Source: an uncultured Clostridia bacterium
GTDB taxonomy: Bacteria > Bacillota > Clostridia > Christensenellales > Aristaeellaceae
NCBI GenBank assembly: GCA_937907055.1
Contig: CALCTW010000099.1
Span: 1-59,515, forward strand
DNA length: 59,515 nt
Direction: 5' to 3'
Shown one piece after another: positions 43,489 through 52,665 of the stretch; the first letter of the stretch is position 1, and every line of letters starts with the position of its first letter. The notes beneath the pieces were generated by a model, which worked only from the letters and a program-made list of their open reading frames with translations, had not been told where the DNA came from and did not search any database. Made by a program: the position numbers and the translations under genes.

Positions 43489-44152
43489 CTCCCCACTTGG
43501 TGAAGATAAATTCAGGCTGTGCGGGATTGCGCTCGATCTTTTCCCTTAAACGGCGGATGTGCACATCCACGGTGCGGGCGTCACCCATGTAATCATACTT
43601 CCAGACTGTTTCGAGCATCGTTTCACGGCTGAAGACCTTGCCGCGATTGGTGATGAACAGCTGGAGCAGATCGAACTCCTTGGCGGTGAGGCGCACTTCC
43701 TTGCCCGCGAGCGTGACGCTGCGGTTGACGATATTGACCTCCATATCATGGACATGGATGAGCTTCTTTTCTTCAACGACGCCGCTCTGATTGGCACGGC
43801 GGAGAATGGTCTTGATGCGGGCCTTGACCTCCAGAATGTTGAAGGGCTTGGTCATATAATCATCCGCGCCGAACTCGAGGCCCAGGATCTTATCCATATC
43901 CTCGCCCTTGGCGGTCAGCATGATGATGGGCACATTGCTGCTGCCGCGGATCTGCTGACAGACCTGGATACCATCCAGCTTGGGCAGCATGACATCGAGG
44001 ATCACGAGATCCACGGTGTTCTCAAAAAAGACCTTGAGCGCCTCTTCGCCGTCCGCGGCGGAAAGGGTGTCATAGCCTTCCTGTTCCAATGTATATTTCA
44101 GACCCTTGATGATCAGCGGTTCGTCATCCACCAGCAAAATACGCTTTGCCAC
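43460..44152 (-). CDS. OmpR/PhoB-family response regulator
   Basis: Receiver domain with acidic pocket VDDEP (8-12), phosphoacceptor Asp53 (VILDVMLPKLDG), Thr in MLTAKGE and Lys in MTKPF. The C-terminal winged helix ends RRLREKIERNPAQPEFIFTKWGVGYYF. 230 residues from GTG 44152, which lies 10 nt after GGAAGG; an ATG at 44161 abuts that site. Partner of the overlapping histidine kinase gene. The type matches WalR/PhoP regulators of the cell envelope or phosphate; the target regulon is not visible. Stop is TAA. Confidence 0.93.
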   Translation of the reverse strand: MAKRILLVDDEPLIIKGLKYTLEQEGYDTLSAADGEEALKVFFENTVDLVILDVMLPKLDGIQVCQQIRGSSNVPIIMLTAKGEDMDKILGLEFGADDYMTKPFNILEVKARIKTILRRANQSGVVEEKKLIHVHDMEVNIVNRSVTLAGKEVRLTAKEFDLLQLFITNRGKVFSRETMLETVWKYDYMGDARTVDVHIRRLREKIERNPAQPEFIFTKWGVGYYFTDKD

Positions 44153-44776
44153 AAAAACCATTCCTTCCGAATGTTGATAGGTTGCGCGTGACGCAAAAAA
44201 CACGAAAATGTGTTTGTCAAATGACCGCGCAGATACCGACACGAATATTCTACACTACACAGGAGGAAAAAATCAAGGGTTTTGTAATAATTTCTTCACA
44301 ATTTTGACTATAATTGCCGACGACAGCGAATAAACGTAACAATTAACGCGTTTCCGGGGCGCGGAACACCGCCCGGCAGACAATTATGATCGCATGAGAT
44401 GAAAAAGACACGAGTTACACGATTGGAAGCAGTTCCCATGAACAGGGATTTCAGAATAAGGACGAAAAACCAAACAAGTTTTCCTGTCCGTTGAAAAAGG
44501 ATCACCGAAATAATAAACTGTGAAGAAACAGAGACAAAAGCAAACAAACGAAATGAAATTGATACAAAGCAGAAATAAGCAAAAACGGGCACAAGGATGG
44601 GCTTCCGCTCCCCCGGCGGCGCGGCCCCCGGCAGGGGCAGAAAAAAACGAAAGAACATGAACAGATTGTATATTCTTTGCTTTCAGATATTTACTTATGC
44701 TGTCCAAAATGTTACTCTTTAAAATAAGGAAAGACCAACGATTTCACCCGAAAAAACAATGACCGAGGTGTACCGT
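44153..44776. other. Gap between the response regulator and the secreted transglutaminase
   Basis: Apart from the regulator promoter (44247-44276), I see no gene or clear RNA. The middle part is A-rich with no frame behind a ribosome site. A second AT-rich TATAAT (near 44309) faces right but has a poor -35 box. Confidence 0.5.
44247..44276 (-). promoter_or_regulatory. Promoter of the two-component operon
   Basis: Minus strand -35 TTGATT (44276-44271) and -10 TAGAAT (44252-44247) with an 18-bp spacer, about 95 nt before the regulator start. Confidence 0.6.
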
Positions 44777-46279
44777 ATGAAGATCATCCGCCGCTTCCTG
44801 CCGCTTCTTCTGATCACCGCCGCGCTCCTGCTCGTTTTCAGCTGCGCCGCGCTGGCCGACCACCCCACTGATCCCACGATGGAACGTATCCTGCAGCGCC
44901 CGTGGGAGGATGTGATCGCTGCCGGGAGTCCACTCCGGATCGAATATGATGAGTTTAAGGGGATCCTTCAGTTCGACACGGATTATACCTTTACCGCCCG
45001 TGTATCCGGCGGCACCGCGCCCTATACTTATGTTTTCTACCTGATGTTTTTGGAAGACGATCCACTGCACGGAGATAACAATGTTTATGATCTTGACATC
45101 GTGCAGGATGAATCGGACAATCCCTCCTTCACCTTCCGTTTTTCCATTCCCTATCAGCAGTACGCGGTCTTCTGCATGGTATTTGACGCGGATGGATATC
45201 AGCAGCAGGTGATCGTTCCGTTTGATACGCCCGGCCCCGACGCGGCGCATCCCGATTACAAGGAACGGCTGCGGAGCATCGTGGCAAAATGCCCCGAAAC
45301 AGGCGATTTTGAAAAGGCGCTGTGGCTGTATGATTACGTACTGGACCTTGGGGATTATGACAACACCTATACCTATCACGGCCCCAGCGGTTTTCTGGAT
45401 CATCATACCGGCGTCTGCGACACCTACAGCAAACTTTACCGTGACCTGCTGCTCACCGCCGGGATCCGTGCCGGCCGCGTGACCGGCGGAAATCACGCGT
45501 GGAATACCATCGAACTGGATGGACAGTGGTATATGTGCGACCCGACCTGGGATGACGAAGAGATGCCGTTCCACCATTCCTATTTCGGACTGACAGAGAG
45601 CCTGATGGCGCTTGATCACAGGATCGCGGATTATGAGCAGTACAATGTCAGCTGCGTTTCCATGGATCATAACTATTATGTTTATCTGGGAAAGATCGAT
45701 GAGCTGCTGGGTCGCGAAGCCCGCGACAGAGACTGGAACGAAATGAGCAAGCCGATCGATGTGATCCATGATGAGATGACAGGGAACGGGACCGCCGGAT
45801 TTACGGTGGAGCTGCCCTACCTGATCGGGACGGCGGACGGATAGCTTTTCTACAGCGGTCAGACACGGCAGTATTACATCGCCGCGGCTGCCCTTCACAA
45901 CAGGGCTTACACCTATAACGGCCACGAATACTGGGTAGATGTGATTTACAATAAAGGCGCGTGGCAGTACCGCGTATCCATCGCGGATATCACTGACGGC
46001 GGCCTGCTGACATTGCCGGAGAATGTGACCGCGATCAATGACGCGGTATTCAGCGGCACCGCGGCCTGTGAGCTGCTGGTCACAGGCGATGTCTCCTTCA
46101 TCAGCGGCAGTGCCTTCGATAACAGCGCGCTTTCCATCATCACACTGATCGGTGATGAGGCGAGCATCCCGTACACGGAGATCACCGCCAATGATCACAT
46201 TGCCATCCGCTGCAATAAAACAAACCCGGCCTATGATTACGCCCTGGAAAACGGACTGGCCGTCTTTGAAATGAAATAA
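44777..46279 (+). CDS. Secreted transglutaminase-like protein with an in-frame TAG
   Basis: Signal peptide MKIIRRFLPLLLITAALLLV (cleavage near ALA-D) is followed by a beta domain and a transglutaminase-like core with Cys214 (TGVCDTYS), His240 (GGNHAWNT) and Asp255 (MCDPTWDD). The C-terminus has a BspA-like leucine-rich segment (ENVTAINDAVFSGTAACEL). TAG at 45842-45844 (codon 356, ADG-TAG-LFYSG) interrupts the frame. The same frame then runs 144 further codons to TAA with native composition, so I annotate one 500-residue protein with TAG read as an amino acid. The ATG at 44777 has GAGGTG upstream and begins the signal peptide. Confidence 0.75.
45842..45844 (+). other. In-frame TAG codon in the secreted transglutaminase gene
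   Basis: The codon joins the transglutaminase domain to the leucine-rich C-terminal part. Sequence on both sides keeps frame, codon use and extracellular character, and no ribosome site or start marks a separate downstream gene. Confidence 0.72.
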
Positions 46280-46290
46280 ACATAAACAAT

Positions 46291-46332
46291 AAAAAGGACA
46301 TGCCCGCGGAAACGGAGCGTGTCCTTTTTTAT
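46291..46332. terminator. Bidirectional terminator between the transglutaminase gene and lepB
   Basis: AAAAAGGACATGC and GCGTGTCCTTTTTT pair (one wobble), 11 nt after the TAA and 39 nt after the end of lepB. Confidence 0.88.
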
Positions 46333-46370
46333 TAGCCGGGAATGATGACCCGGCCGGATGCAGAATAGAT

Positions 46371-47405
46371 TCAGTTTTCCAGAGCGGCCTCGGTAACGGG
46401 ATTCAGCGCCTGCCAATCGGCGGAACCGACCGTCACATCACGCATATCGCTGAGAGGATAAATCACATTGGTCACATGACCGAGGATCATATTGCGCGTG
46501 ATGGGCCCGATCAGATGGCTGTCATTGCTGTTGCCGCGGTTATCACCCAGCACATAATACTCGTTTTCACCGAGGGTGATCTCCTGATGGAAGCGCTGAT
46601 CACTGCCCTTTAACTGATTGTAGGTGCCGAGATACATGGAATCGACCTCGGGCGCGCGCTGACCATTGACATAGATGACGCCGTTCCAGACGGAAACGGT
46701 ATCCCCGGGAAGACCGACCACGCGCTTGACGAAACGGGTGGGCTCATCAAAAATGCCGAGGAGCTTATTGGTGCGCAGGATGCCCTTTTCATGGGTGGGA
46801 TCGGCGCTCTCATCCCAGTAATTGCAGATGACGATATCGCCGCGGTGGATATCCCCCAGCAGGTAATCGAGCTTGCTGGTGAAAACATATTCCCGATCGA
46901 TCAGGGTGTACTGCATGCTCTGGCCATCCACACGGATGGGCTCGCAGATGAAAGTGCGGAGCAAGAACACAAACGCGACCGCGCCGACAATGGTGAAGAT
47001 CCAGCTGAAGATCTCACGGATGATGCCCTTGGCATAGCTCCTGCGGCGATCGATGCTCTTGCGGTATTCCCTGCGGATGCTCAGCGGCAGGGCGGCCGCG
47101 TCCTCCGGCTCCGGGATGACAGGGTTCTCTTTGGAGATGCCGCCCATCTGATCCCAGGCGCAGGCCTGACGGGTGAGGAACTCGGCAACAACCGCGTCAT
47201 CCTCAACATTGGTGCCTTCCGGCAGCAGTTTTCTGCAGGCCTTGCGGAACACAGCCGGATCCCTCTCCAGCAGCTTCAGCAGCCGGCTGTAATCCGGTGT
47301 CAGCTTCAGCTTTGTCGCCTTGATACGGCGCATGCTTTCATCACAGGCAGCCTTGGCCTTCACACAGGCTTCAAGCGCTGCCTTCAGGGCAGTTTTTTCA
47401 CTCAT
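46371..47405 (-). CDS. lepB: Signal peptidase I with a long N-terminal extension
   Basis: Serine-lysine protease that cleaves signal peptides. Nucleophile Ser163 (RVDGQSMQYTL), general base Lys227 (RFVKRVVGLPGD), and the closing box GDNRGNSNDSHLIG are clear. One membrane helix (about 131-150) anchors it. Residues 1-125 form an unusual charged cytosolic extension (typical enzymes have about 10-40 residues there) with no recognised domain, though it contains Cys/Lys-rich helices. GGAGATC precedes the ATG at 47405; the gene overlaps the DUF951 gene end by 8 nt. The many secreted proteins nearby are likely clients. Confidence 0.93.
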   Translation of the reverse strand: MSEKTALKAALEACVKAKAACDESMRRIKATKLKLTPDYSRLLKLLERDPAVFRKACRKLLPEGTNVEDDAVVAEFLTRQACAWDQMGGISKENPVIPEPEDAAALPLSIRREYRKSIDRRRSYAKGIIREIFSWIFTIVGAVAFVFLLRTFICEPIRVDGQSMQYTLIDREYVFTSKLDYLLGDIHRGDIVICNYWDESADPTHEKGILRTNKLLGIFDEPTRFVKRVVGLPGDTVSVWNGVIYVNGQRAPEVDSMYLGTYNQLKGSDQRFHQEITLGENEYYVLGDNRGNSNDSHLIGPITRNMILGHVTNVIYPLSDMRDVTVGSADWQALNPVTEAALEN

Positions 47406-47634
47406 TTGTATTGATCTCCTTTAATGATTCTTCCGGCGGCAGCGGCCCCTTGGAAAGGACGGCTTTTCTGCGTTTGAGGAAGGTAGCCCGATCCAGCATC
47501 ACGATCCGTCCGCAGCCGTTGCACCTGATCTTGATATCCGCGCCGATGCGGGTCACTTCCCATATATCATTGCCGCAGGGGTGGATCTTGCGTGTGCGCA
47601 CGATATCTCCCAGACGAATGTCATCCGCGTCCAT
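47398..47634 (-). CDS. DUF951 family protein
   Basis: A 78-residue protein with the family pattern IRLGDIVRTRKIHPCGNDIWEVTRIGADIKIRCNGCGRIVML, whose conserved cysteines (HPCG, CNGCG) suggest a nucleic acid or metal-binding role. Function unknown; DUF951 genes are widespread in Firmicutes. The ATG at 47634 lies 7 nt after GGAGGG. It precedes and overlaps lepB. Confidence 0.85.
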   Translation of the reverse strand: MDADDIRLGDIVRTRKIHPCGNDIWEVTRIGADIKIRCNGCGRIVMLDRATFLKRRKAVLSKGPLPPEESLKEINTNE

Positions 47635-47661
47635 CACAGAGCCCTCCTTATATACGACACT

Positions 47662-47690
47662 ATTATAAGTATTCCATACACGAAAAACAA
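47662..47690 (-). promoter_or_regulatory. Promoter of the DUF951-lepB operon
   Basis: Minus strand -35 TTGTTT (47690-47685) and -10 TATAAT (47667-47662), 17-bp spacer, about 28 nt before the DUF951 start. Confidence 0.75.
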
Positions 47691-47725
47691 GTAAATGACA
47701 TAAAAATGCCATTTGGAAGCGCGGA

Positions 47726-48040
47726 TCAGGCCTGATCCTGCTTATTGCGGATATCCATGTACTTGCCCTCGCACAGTTTATCCATCTGCGCGTAGAAGAA
47801 GGTATCGCCGGTCATCATGGAAATGGCCTTGACCGCTTTCATGAAAAGATCGAAAAGATTGGCCTCATCCCGCAGGCCGAGCTGGATCTCATTCATCAGA
47901 TTCTGGCTGTCGCGAAGATTTTCCTGATAGACGACATACATCTCATCCTTGATATCCGCCAGTTCCTTGCGCTTGTCCTCCACCATTTTGCGCTTCAGTT
48001 CGCTCATCGGCTGTTCTACTTTTTCCTTTTCAAATGCCAT
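47726..48040 (-). CDS. Small charged protein of unknown function
   Basis: A 104-residue, largely helical and highly charged protein (MAFEKEKVEQPMSELKRKM, then coiled-coil-like KRKELADIKDEMYVVYQENLRDSQNLMNEIQ). No family is recognised. The ATG at 48040 lies 8 nt after GGAGATG, which sets the start; longer upstream frames have no ribosome site. It is divergent from the glycine-riboswitch transcript. Confidence 0.6.
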   Translation of the reverse strand: MAFEKEKVEQPMSELKRKMVEDKRKELADIKDEMYVVYQENLRDSQNLMNEIQLGLRDEANLFDLFMKAVKAISMMTGDTFFYAQMDKLCEGKYMDIRNKQDQA

Positions 48041-48193
48041 GGTATCATCTCCTTTTGACTGCCCTATGATATCACAGACCGGGGCCCGCCCGCAAGACAG
48101 AAATGACCCGGACAGGCAATCGGCCAAACGATACGGAAAAAATGAAATACACCAAAAGAACAAAAACAGCCGGATCAATCTTCCTATAGACCA

Positions 48194-48223
48194 TTGCGCG
48201 AAAGCAAATGATTGTGCTATGAT
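48194..48223 (+). promoter_or_regulatory. Promoter of the glycine riboswitch transcript
   Basis: TTGCGC (48194-48199) and TATGAT (48218-48223), 18-bp spacer, directly before the first aptamer. Confidence 0.65.
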
Positions 48224-48238
48224 ACGAAACAATCCGGT

Positions 48239-48437
48239 CAACACCGGAGAAACTGCATATGGTGCAAGACGAAGCCGTCGGAAAACAGGCAGCCCGATGC
48301 CGACCGAAGGAGTAACACTCTCAGGCGCCCTATAAAGGGCAGGACCGCCGGTGGATTGCACTCTGGAGACATCCGTGTACGGAGGCCGAAGGGGAAAAGC
48401 CGAAGGGCTGAATCTCTCAGGCAAAAGGACAGAGTTA
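48239..48437 (+). promoter_or_regulatory. Tandem glycine riboswitch
   Basis: Two consecutive aptamers carry the family signatures. The first has CCGGAGAAACT, CCGAAGGAGTAACACTCTCAGG and AAAGGGCAGGACC (about 48239-48354). The second has CTGGAGACATCC, GAATCTCTCAGGC and AAAAGGACAGAG (about 48357-48437). Glycine riboswitches usually turn on glycine use or export genes; here the target is the amino acid symporter downstream, through the terminator at 48486. Confidence 0.93.
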
Positions 48438-48485
48438 CTCAACAACTTCAGGACAGATCCTGTCTGCCTTGTTCTGCCTTTATTT

Positions 48486-48520
48486 CCGCGCCGGAACCGC
48501 TCCGGCGCGGTTTGTTGTTA
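48486..48520 (+). terminator. Riboswitch expression-platform terminator
   Basis: CGCGCCGGA and TCCGGCGCG pair with a short loop, followed by GTTTGTTGTT, 36 nt before the symporter start. Its 5' arm is close to the last aptamer, as expected for ligand-controlled termination. Confidence 0.75.
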
Positions 48521-48555
48521 TTACCGTTCTGCAGGGGCAGAGAAGGGAGATCACC

Positions 48556-50061
<1,506 letters not shown>

Positions 50062-50083
50062 TCCCACTCTCAAATTGCATACC

Positions 50084-50120
50084 AAACGCCCTGTTTTCGC
50101 AAGAGAACAGGGCGTTTTTA
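50084..50120 (+). terminator. Terminator after the AGCS gene
   Basis: AAACGCCCTGTT and AACAGGGCGTTTTT pair, 23 nt after the stop. Confidence 0.88.
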
Positions 50121-50158
50121 ATGGAATGAACGGAACAGGTGCGATCCCGGGAACCGCG

Positions 50159-50194
50159 AAAAAAGCCTTCCGCGGAAGTGATCCGGGAAGGCTG
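50159..50194 (-). terminator. Terminator after the secreted paralogue A gene
   Basis: Minus strand AGCCTTCC...GGAAGGCT followed by TTTTTTC, about 43 nt after the gene's TAA. Confidence 0.85.
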
Positions 50195-50236
50195 TGAGGT
50201 TTGCTTTTGAGGGGTCCGGGGGATCCAAATGCCGTA

Positions 50237-51214
50237 TTACTTGTCGGCGGGGATCACGGTGCCGTTATCCTGAAGCATCAGGCGCTGCATGGCGTCACGA
50301 GCGGCGATGTTTTCAGTCAGGTTGGGCCAGTAGCGGGTCAGCTTCTTGTAGCCGACGACATAATCACGGTAAGTGACATGGTTGAGGACGTAGAGCAGCA
50401 CGTTGGTATCGCCCTGCAGGTCGTTCTTGATGGAGATGTGCTGACCAAACTGGAAACCGGAGCCGATCTTTTCGGGTTCAACTTCCTTCACATCGTTGAT
50501 GCTGTGGAAGAGGTTCATGTATTCGCTGAGGGTCTCGGTGTTGCCGCCGGCATCCTTGTAGAAGTTGCGGTATTCGACCACCACATCGTCGCCGTTAACA
50601 GTCACGGTAACGCGGCCGATGATGTAAAGGTTGCTGGCGATGTACATGAATTCCTGCTTGCCCTGGATGGTGAGATCGATGGGAGCGACGGTGTACCACT
50701 TATCGGTGATGGGGTTCTTCATGTCACGCAGGGGCAGACCGAAAACGCAGGCGGTGTTATCTCTGTACCAGGTACCCTTTTCCACGGTGATGACATCGGT
50801 CTTCTTATCGTAGGTGAGGTAGAGGGAGTATTCTTCCTTCTTGCCGTCCATTTCAACGCGCATGAGGTAGTGCTGGGTGAGGTGTTCGTCATTGGGGATC
50901 TGCTCATCGAAAGCGATCTTCCACTTCACGGTGTTGCCGGTGCTGACGGTGCGGCTCTCTTCCTTCACGACCGCACGATTCTTGGTCAGGTTGAGCACGG
51001 TCAGCTTGATCTGACCGGAAACGGTGGCATTGACCTTGGTCAGCAGGACCACTTCTTCATGGCCGCGGGCGATTTGCACCGGCGCTTCCTTGCCGGAGGC
51101 ATCCTTGGGCATGCCGTTCACAAAGGCGGTATCGGCGCTGGCGGTGCTGACCACCGCGAAGCAACCAACGAGCAGAATAACCAGGACCATCAACATAGAG
51201 CCAAACTTTTTCAT
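50237..51214 (-). CDS. Secreted protein of a two-member paralogue family (copy A)
   Basis: Signal peptide (MKKFGSMLMVLVILLVGCFAVVSTASA) and a 300-residue exported domain rich in beta structure, for example TAFVNGMPKDASGKEAP and WYTVAPIDLTIQGKQEFM. No known domain is recognised. The next gene upstream (51485-52471) is a close paralogue sharing long identical stretches such as MKNPITDKWYTVAPIDL. GGAGG lies 9 nt before the ATG. A GCF stretch in the signal peptide hints at a lipoprotein-like cysteine, but the lipobox is poor. Transcription starts at the conserved hairpin module. Stop is TAA. Confidence 0.68.
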   Translation of the reverse strand: MKKFGSMLMVLVILLVGCFAVVSTASADTAFVNGMPKDASGKEAPVQIARGHEEVVLLTKVNATVSGQIKLTVLNLTKNRAVVKEESRTVSTGNTVKWKIAFDEQIPNDEHLTQHYLMRVEMDGKKEEYSLYLTYDKKTDVITVEKGTWYRDNTACVFGLPLRDMKNPITDKWYTVAPIDLTIQGKQEFMYIASNLYIIGRVTVTVNGDDVVVEYRNFYKDAGGNTETLSEYMNLFHSINDVKEVEPEKIGSGFQFGQHISIKNDLQGDTNVLLYVLNHVTYRDYVVGYKKLTRYWPNLTENIAARDAMQRLMLQDNGTVIPADK

Positions 51215-51252
51215 CTTTCATTTCCTCCTCGCCGTATCGGCGATCTTTCTTT

Positions 51253-51378
51253 CTCTCAGAAGGTTCCTTGCCCTCCTGACAGTGCCTATTATAGATGCCT
51301 TAAGAGAGAGAATAAATTGCAGTGCAGCATCTGTTTCGTATAATCTTCGTATCGTTTGTTTTCGTTTTCGTTTAATCA
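51253..51378 (-). promoter_or_regulatory. Promoter and 5' stem-loop module (copy B)
   Basis: Minus strand: upstream box AAACGAAAACGAAAAC (near 51360-51374), -10 TATAAT (51293-51288), then a hairpin CTGTCAG...CTGAGAG with inner AAGG-AA-CCTT (51282-51253) enclosing GGAGGG. It matches the module before the SH3 protein gene at 26538, although the two coding regions are unrelated. Confidence 0.65.
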
Positions 51379-51484
51379 TCCCGAGGATAAAAATGAACGG
51401 TCTTCCGCGGGGATCCCCCGGGAAGACCGTCCGATCTTACGGATCGGGAAGATGGAGCGGGAAAACGAAACCCTGCAAGGCGGA

Positions 51485-52471
51485 TCAGACGCCCTGTTCC
51501 TGCGTGGCAGTGAGCGCGGTATCGTCATCCTGAAGCATCAGCTGCTCCATGGCTTTGCGCGCGGCCTTGTTTTCATCCAGATTGGGCCAGTAGCGGGTGA
51601 GCTTCTTGTAGCCGAGGACATAATCACAATAGGTAACGTGATTGAGCACGAACAGCAGCACGTTGGTATCGCCCTGCAGATCGTTCTGGATGGAGATATG
51701 CTGACCGAAGAGGAAGCCGGAGCCGATGTTCTCGGGATCGACAGACTTGACCTCGCCGAGGTTGTGGTAGATGTTCATGTATTCGCTGAGGGTGCTGGTA
51801 TTGCCGCCGGCATCCTGATAGAAGTTGTGATATTCGACCACCACATCATCGCCGTCAACGGTCACGGTGATCTTGCCGATGATATAGATGTTGCTGGCGA
51901 TATACATGAACTCCTGCTGGCCCTGGATGGAGAGATCGATGGGCGCGACAGTATACCACTTATCCGTGATGGGGTTCTTCATATCACGCAGGGTAAGGCC
52001 GAACACACAGGCGGTGTTATCCTTGTACCACACGCAGTTTTCAACGGTGATGATGTCGGTCTTCTCATCATAGGTGAGATAGAGGGAGTATTCTTCCTTT
52101 TTGCCGTCCATTTCGACGCGTATGAGGTAATGATGGGTGAGCTGCTTATCGCCGGGGATCGCGTTATCGAAGGCGATCTTCCACTTGACGGTGTTGCCGT
52201 TGCTGACGGTACGGGTCTCTTCCTTCACAGTCGTCTGCTTGGTCATATCAAGCACGGTCAGCTTGATCTGGCCGGAAACAGTGGAGCTGACCTTGGTCAG
52301 CAGGACCACTTCTTCATGACCGCGCGCGATCTTCACCGGGACTTCCTTGCCGGACTCGTCCTTGGGCATGCTGTTGACAAACGCGGTAGCGGCCAGCGCG
52401 GCGGGAATGGAAGTGAGAAGCAGGCTCAGCATCAGCATGAGCGCCGCGGCACGGAAAAATACTTTCTTCAT
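51485..52471 (-). CDS. Secreted protein of a two-member paralogue family (copy B)
   Basis: A 328-residue paralogue of the preceding gene with its own signal peptide (MKKVFFRAAALMLMLSLLL, cleavage near ALA-A). Shared blocks include ARGHEEVVLLTK near the N-terminus and GSGF(L/Q)FGQHISI(Q/K)NDLQGDTNVLL near the C-terminus. The end extends by a short Thr/Gln tail. Function unknown; no catalytic motif. The ATG at 52471 has GGGAACC upstream. Tandem duplication is evident from order, orientation and similarity. Confidence 0.68.
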   Translation of the reverse strand: MKKVFFRAAALMLMLSLLLTSIPAALAATAFVNSMPKDESGKEVPVKIARGHEEVVLLTKVSSTVSGQIKLTVLDMTKQTTVKEETRTVSNGNTVKWKIAFDNAIPGDKQLTHHYLIRVEMDGKKEEYSLYLTYDEKTDIITVENCVWYKDNTACVFGLTLRDMKNPITDKWYTVAPIDLSIQGQQEFMYIASNIYIIGKITVTVDGDDVVVEYHNFYQDAGGNTSTLSEYMNIYHNLGEVKSVDPENIGSGFLFGQHISIQNDLQGDTNVLLFVLNHVTYCDYVLGYKKLTRYWPNLDENKAARKAMEQLMLQDDDTALTATQEQGV

Positions 52472-52500
52472 TCGGGGTTCCCTCTTTCTGATTGATAGTC

Positions 52501-52529
52501 GGCAGGCTTTAACCTGCCTCACCATTATA
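52501..52529 (-). promoter_or_regulatory. -10 box and 5' hairpin of paralogue B
   Basis: Minus strand TATAAT (52529-52524) is followed within 6 nt by GGCAGG-TTAAAG-CCTGCC (52518-52501). The arrangement matches the other secreted-protein leaders; the hairpin sequence differs. Confidence 0.6.
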
Positions 52530-52597
52530 ACATAACAGCGGGCGTTGTAAAGAATCCGCGCGCGTTACAGATGTAAATAATTCAGCCATGCTGAGTC

Positions 52598-52626
52598 TTG
52601 TCACAGCGTTCGTAAAGTGATAGAAT
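52598..52626 (+). promoter_or_regulatory. Promoter of the M16 peptidase gene
   Basis: TTGTCA (52598-52603) and TAGAAT (52621-52626), 17-bp spacer, 40 nt before the ATG. Confidence 0.75.
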
Positions 52627-52665
52627 CGAGCCGTTGTAATCAATAATGCGAAAGGAGCATTTTTT

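Noticed and set aside
24531..46279. Pyrrolysine or selenocysteine at the in-frame TAGs
   Set aside because: Selenocysteine uses TGA. Pyrrolysine uses TAG but is largely confined to methylamine methyltransferases, none of which is present, and the repeat alignment points to Gln. No pylT/pylS genes are visible, though they could be elsewhere.
48041..48445. Longer N-terminus for the gene ending at 47726
   Set aside because: It would read through the glycine riboswitch on the opposite strand and has no ribosome site; ATG 48040 has GGAGATG upstream.
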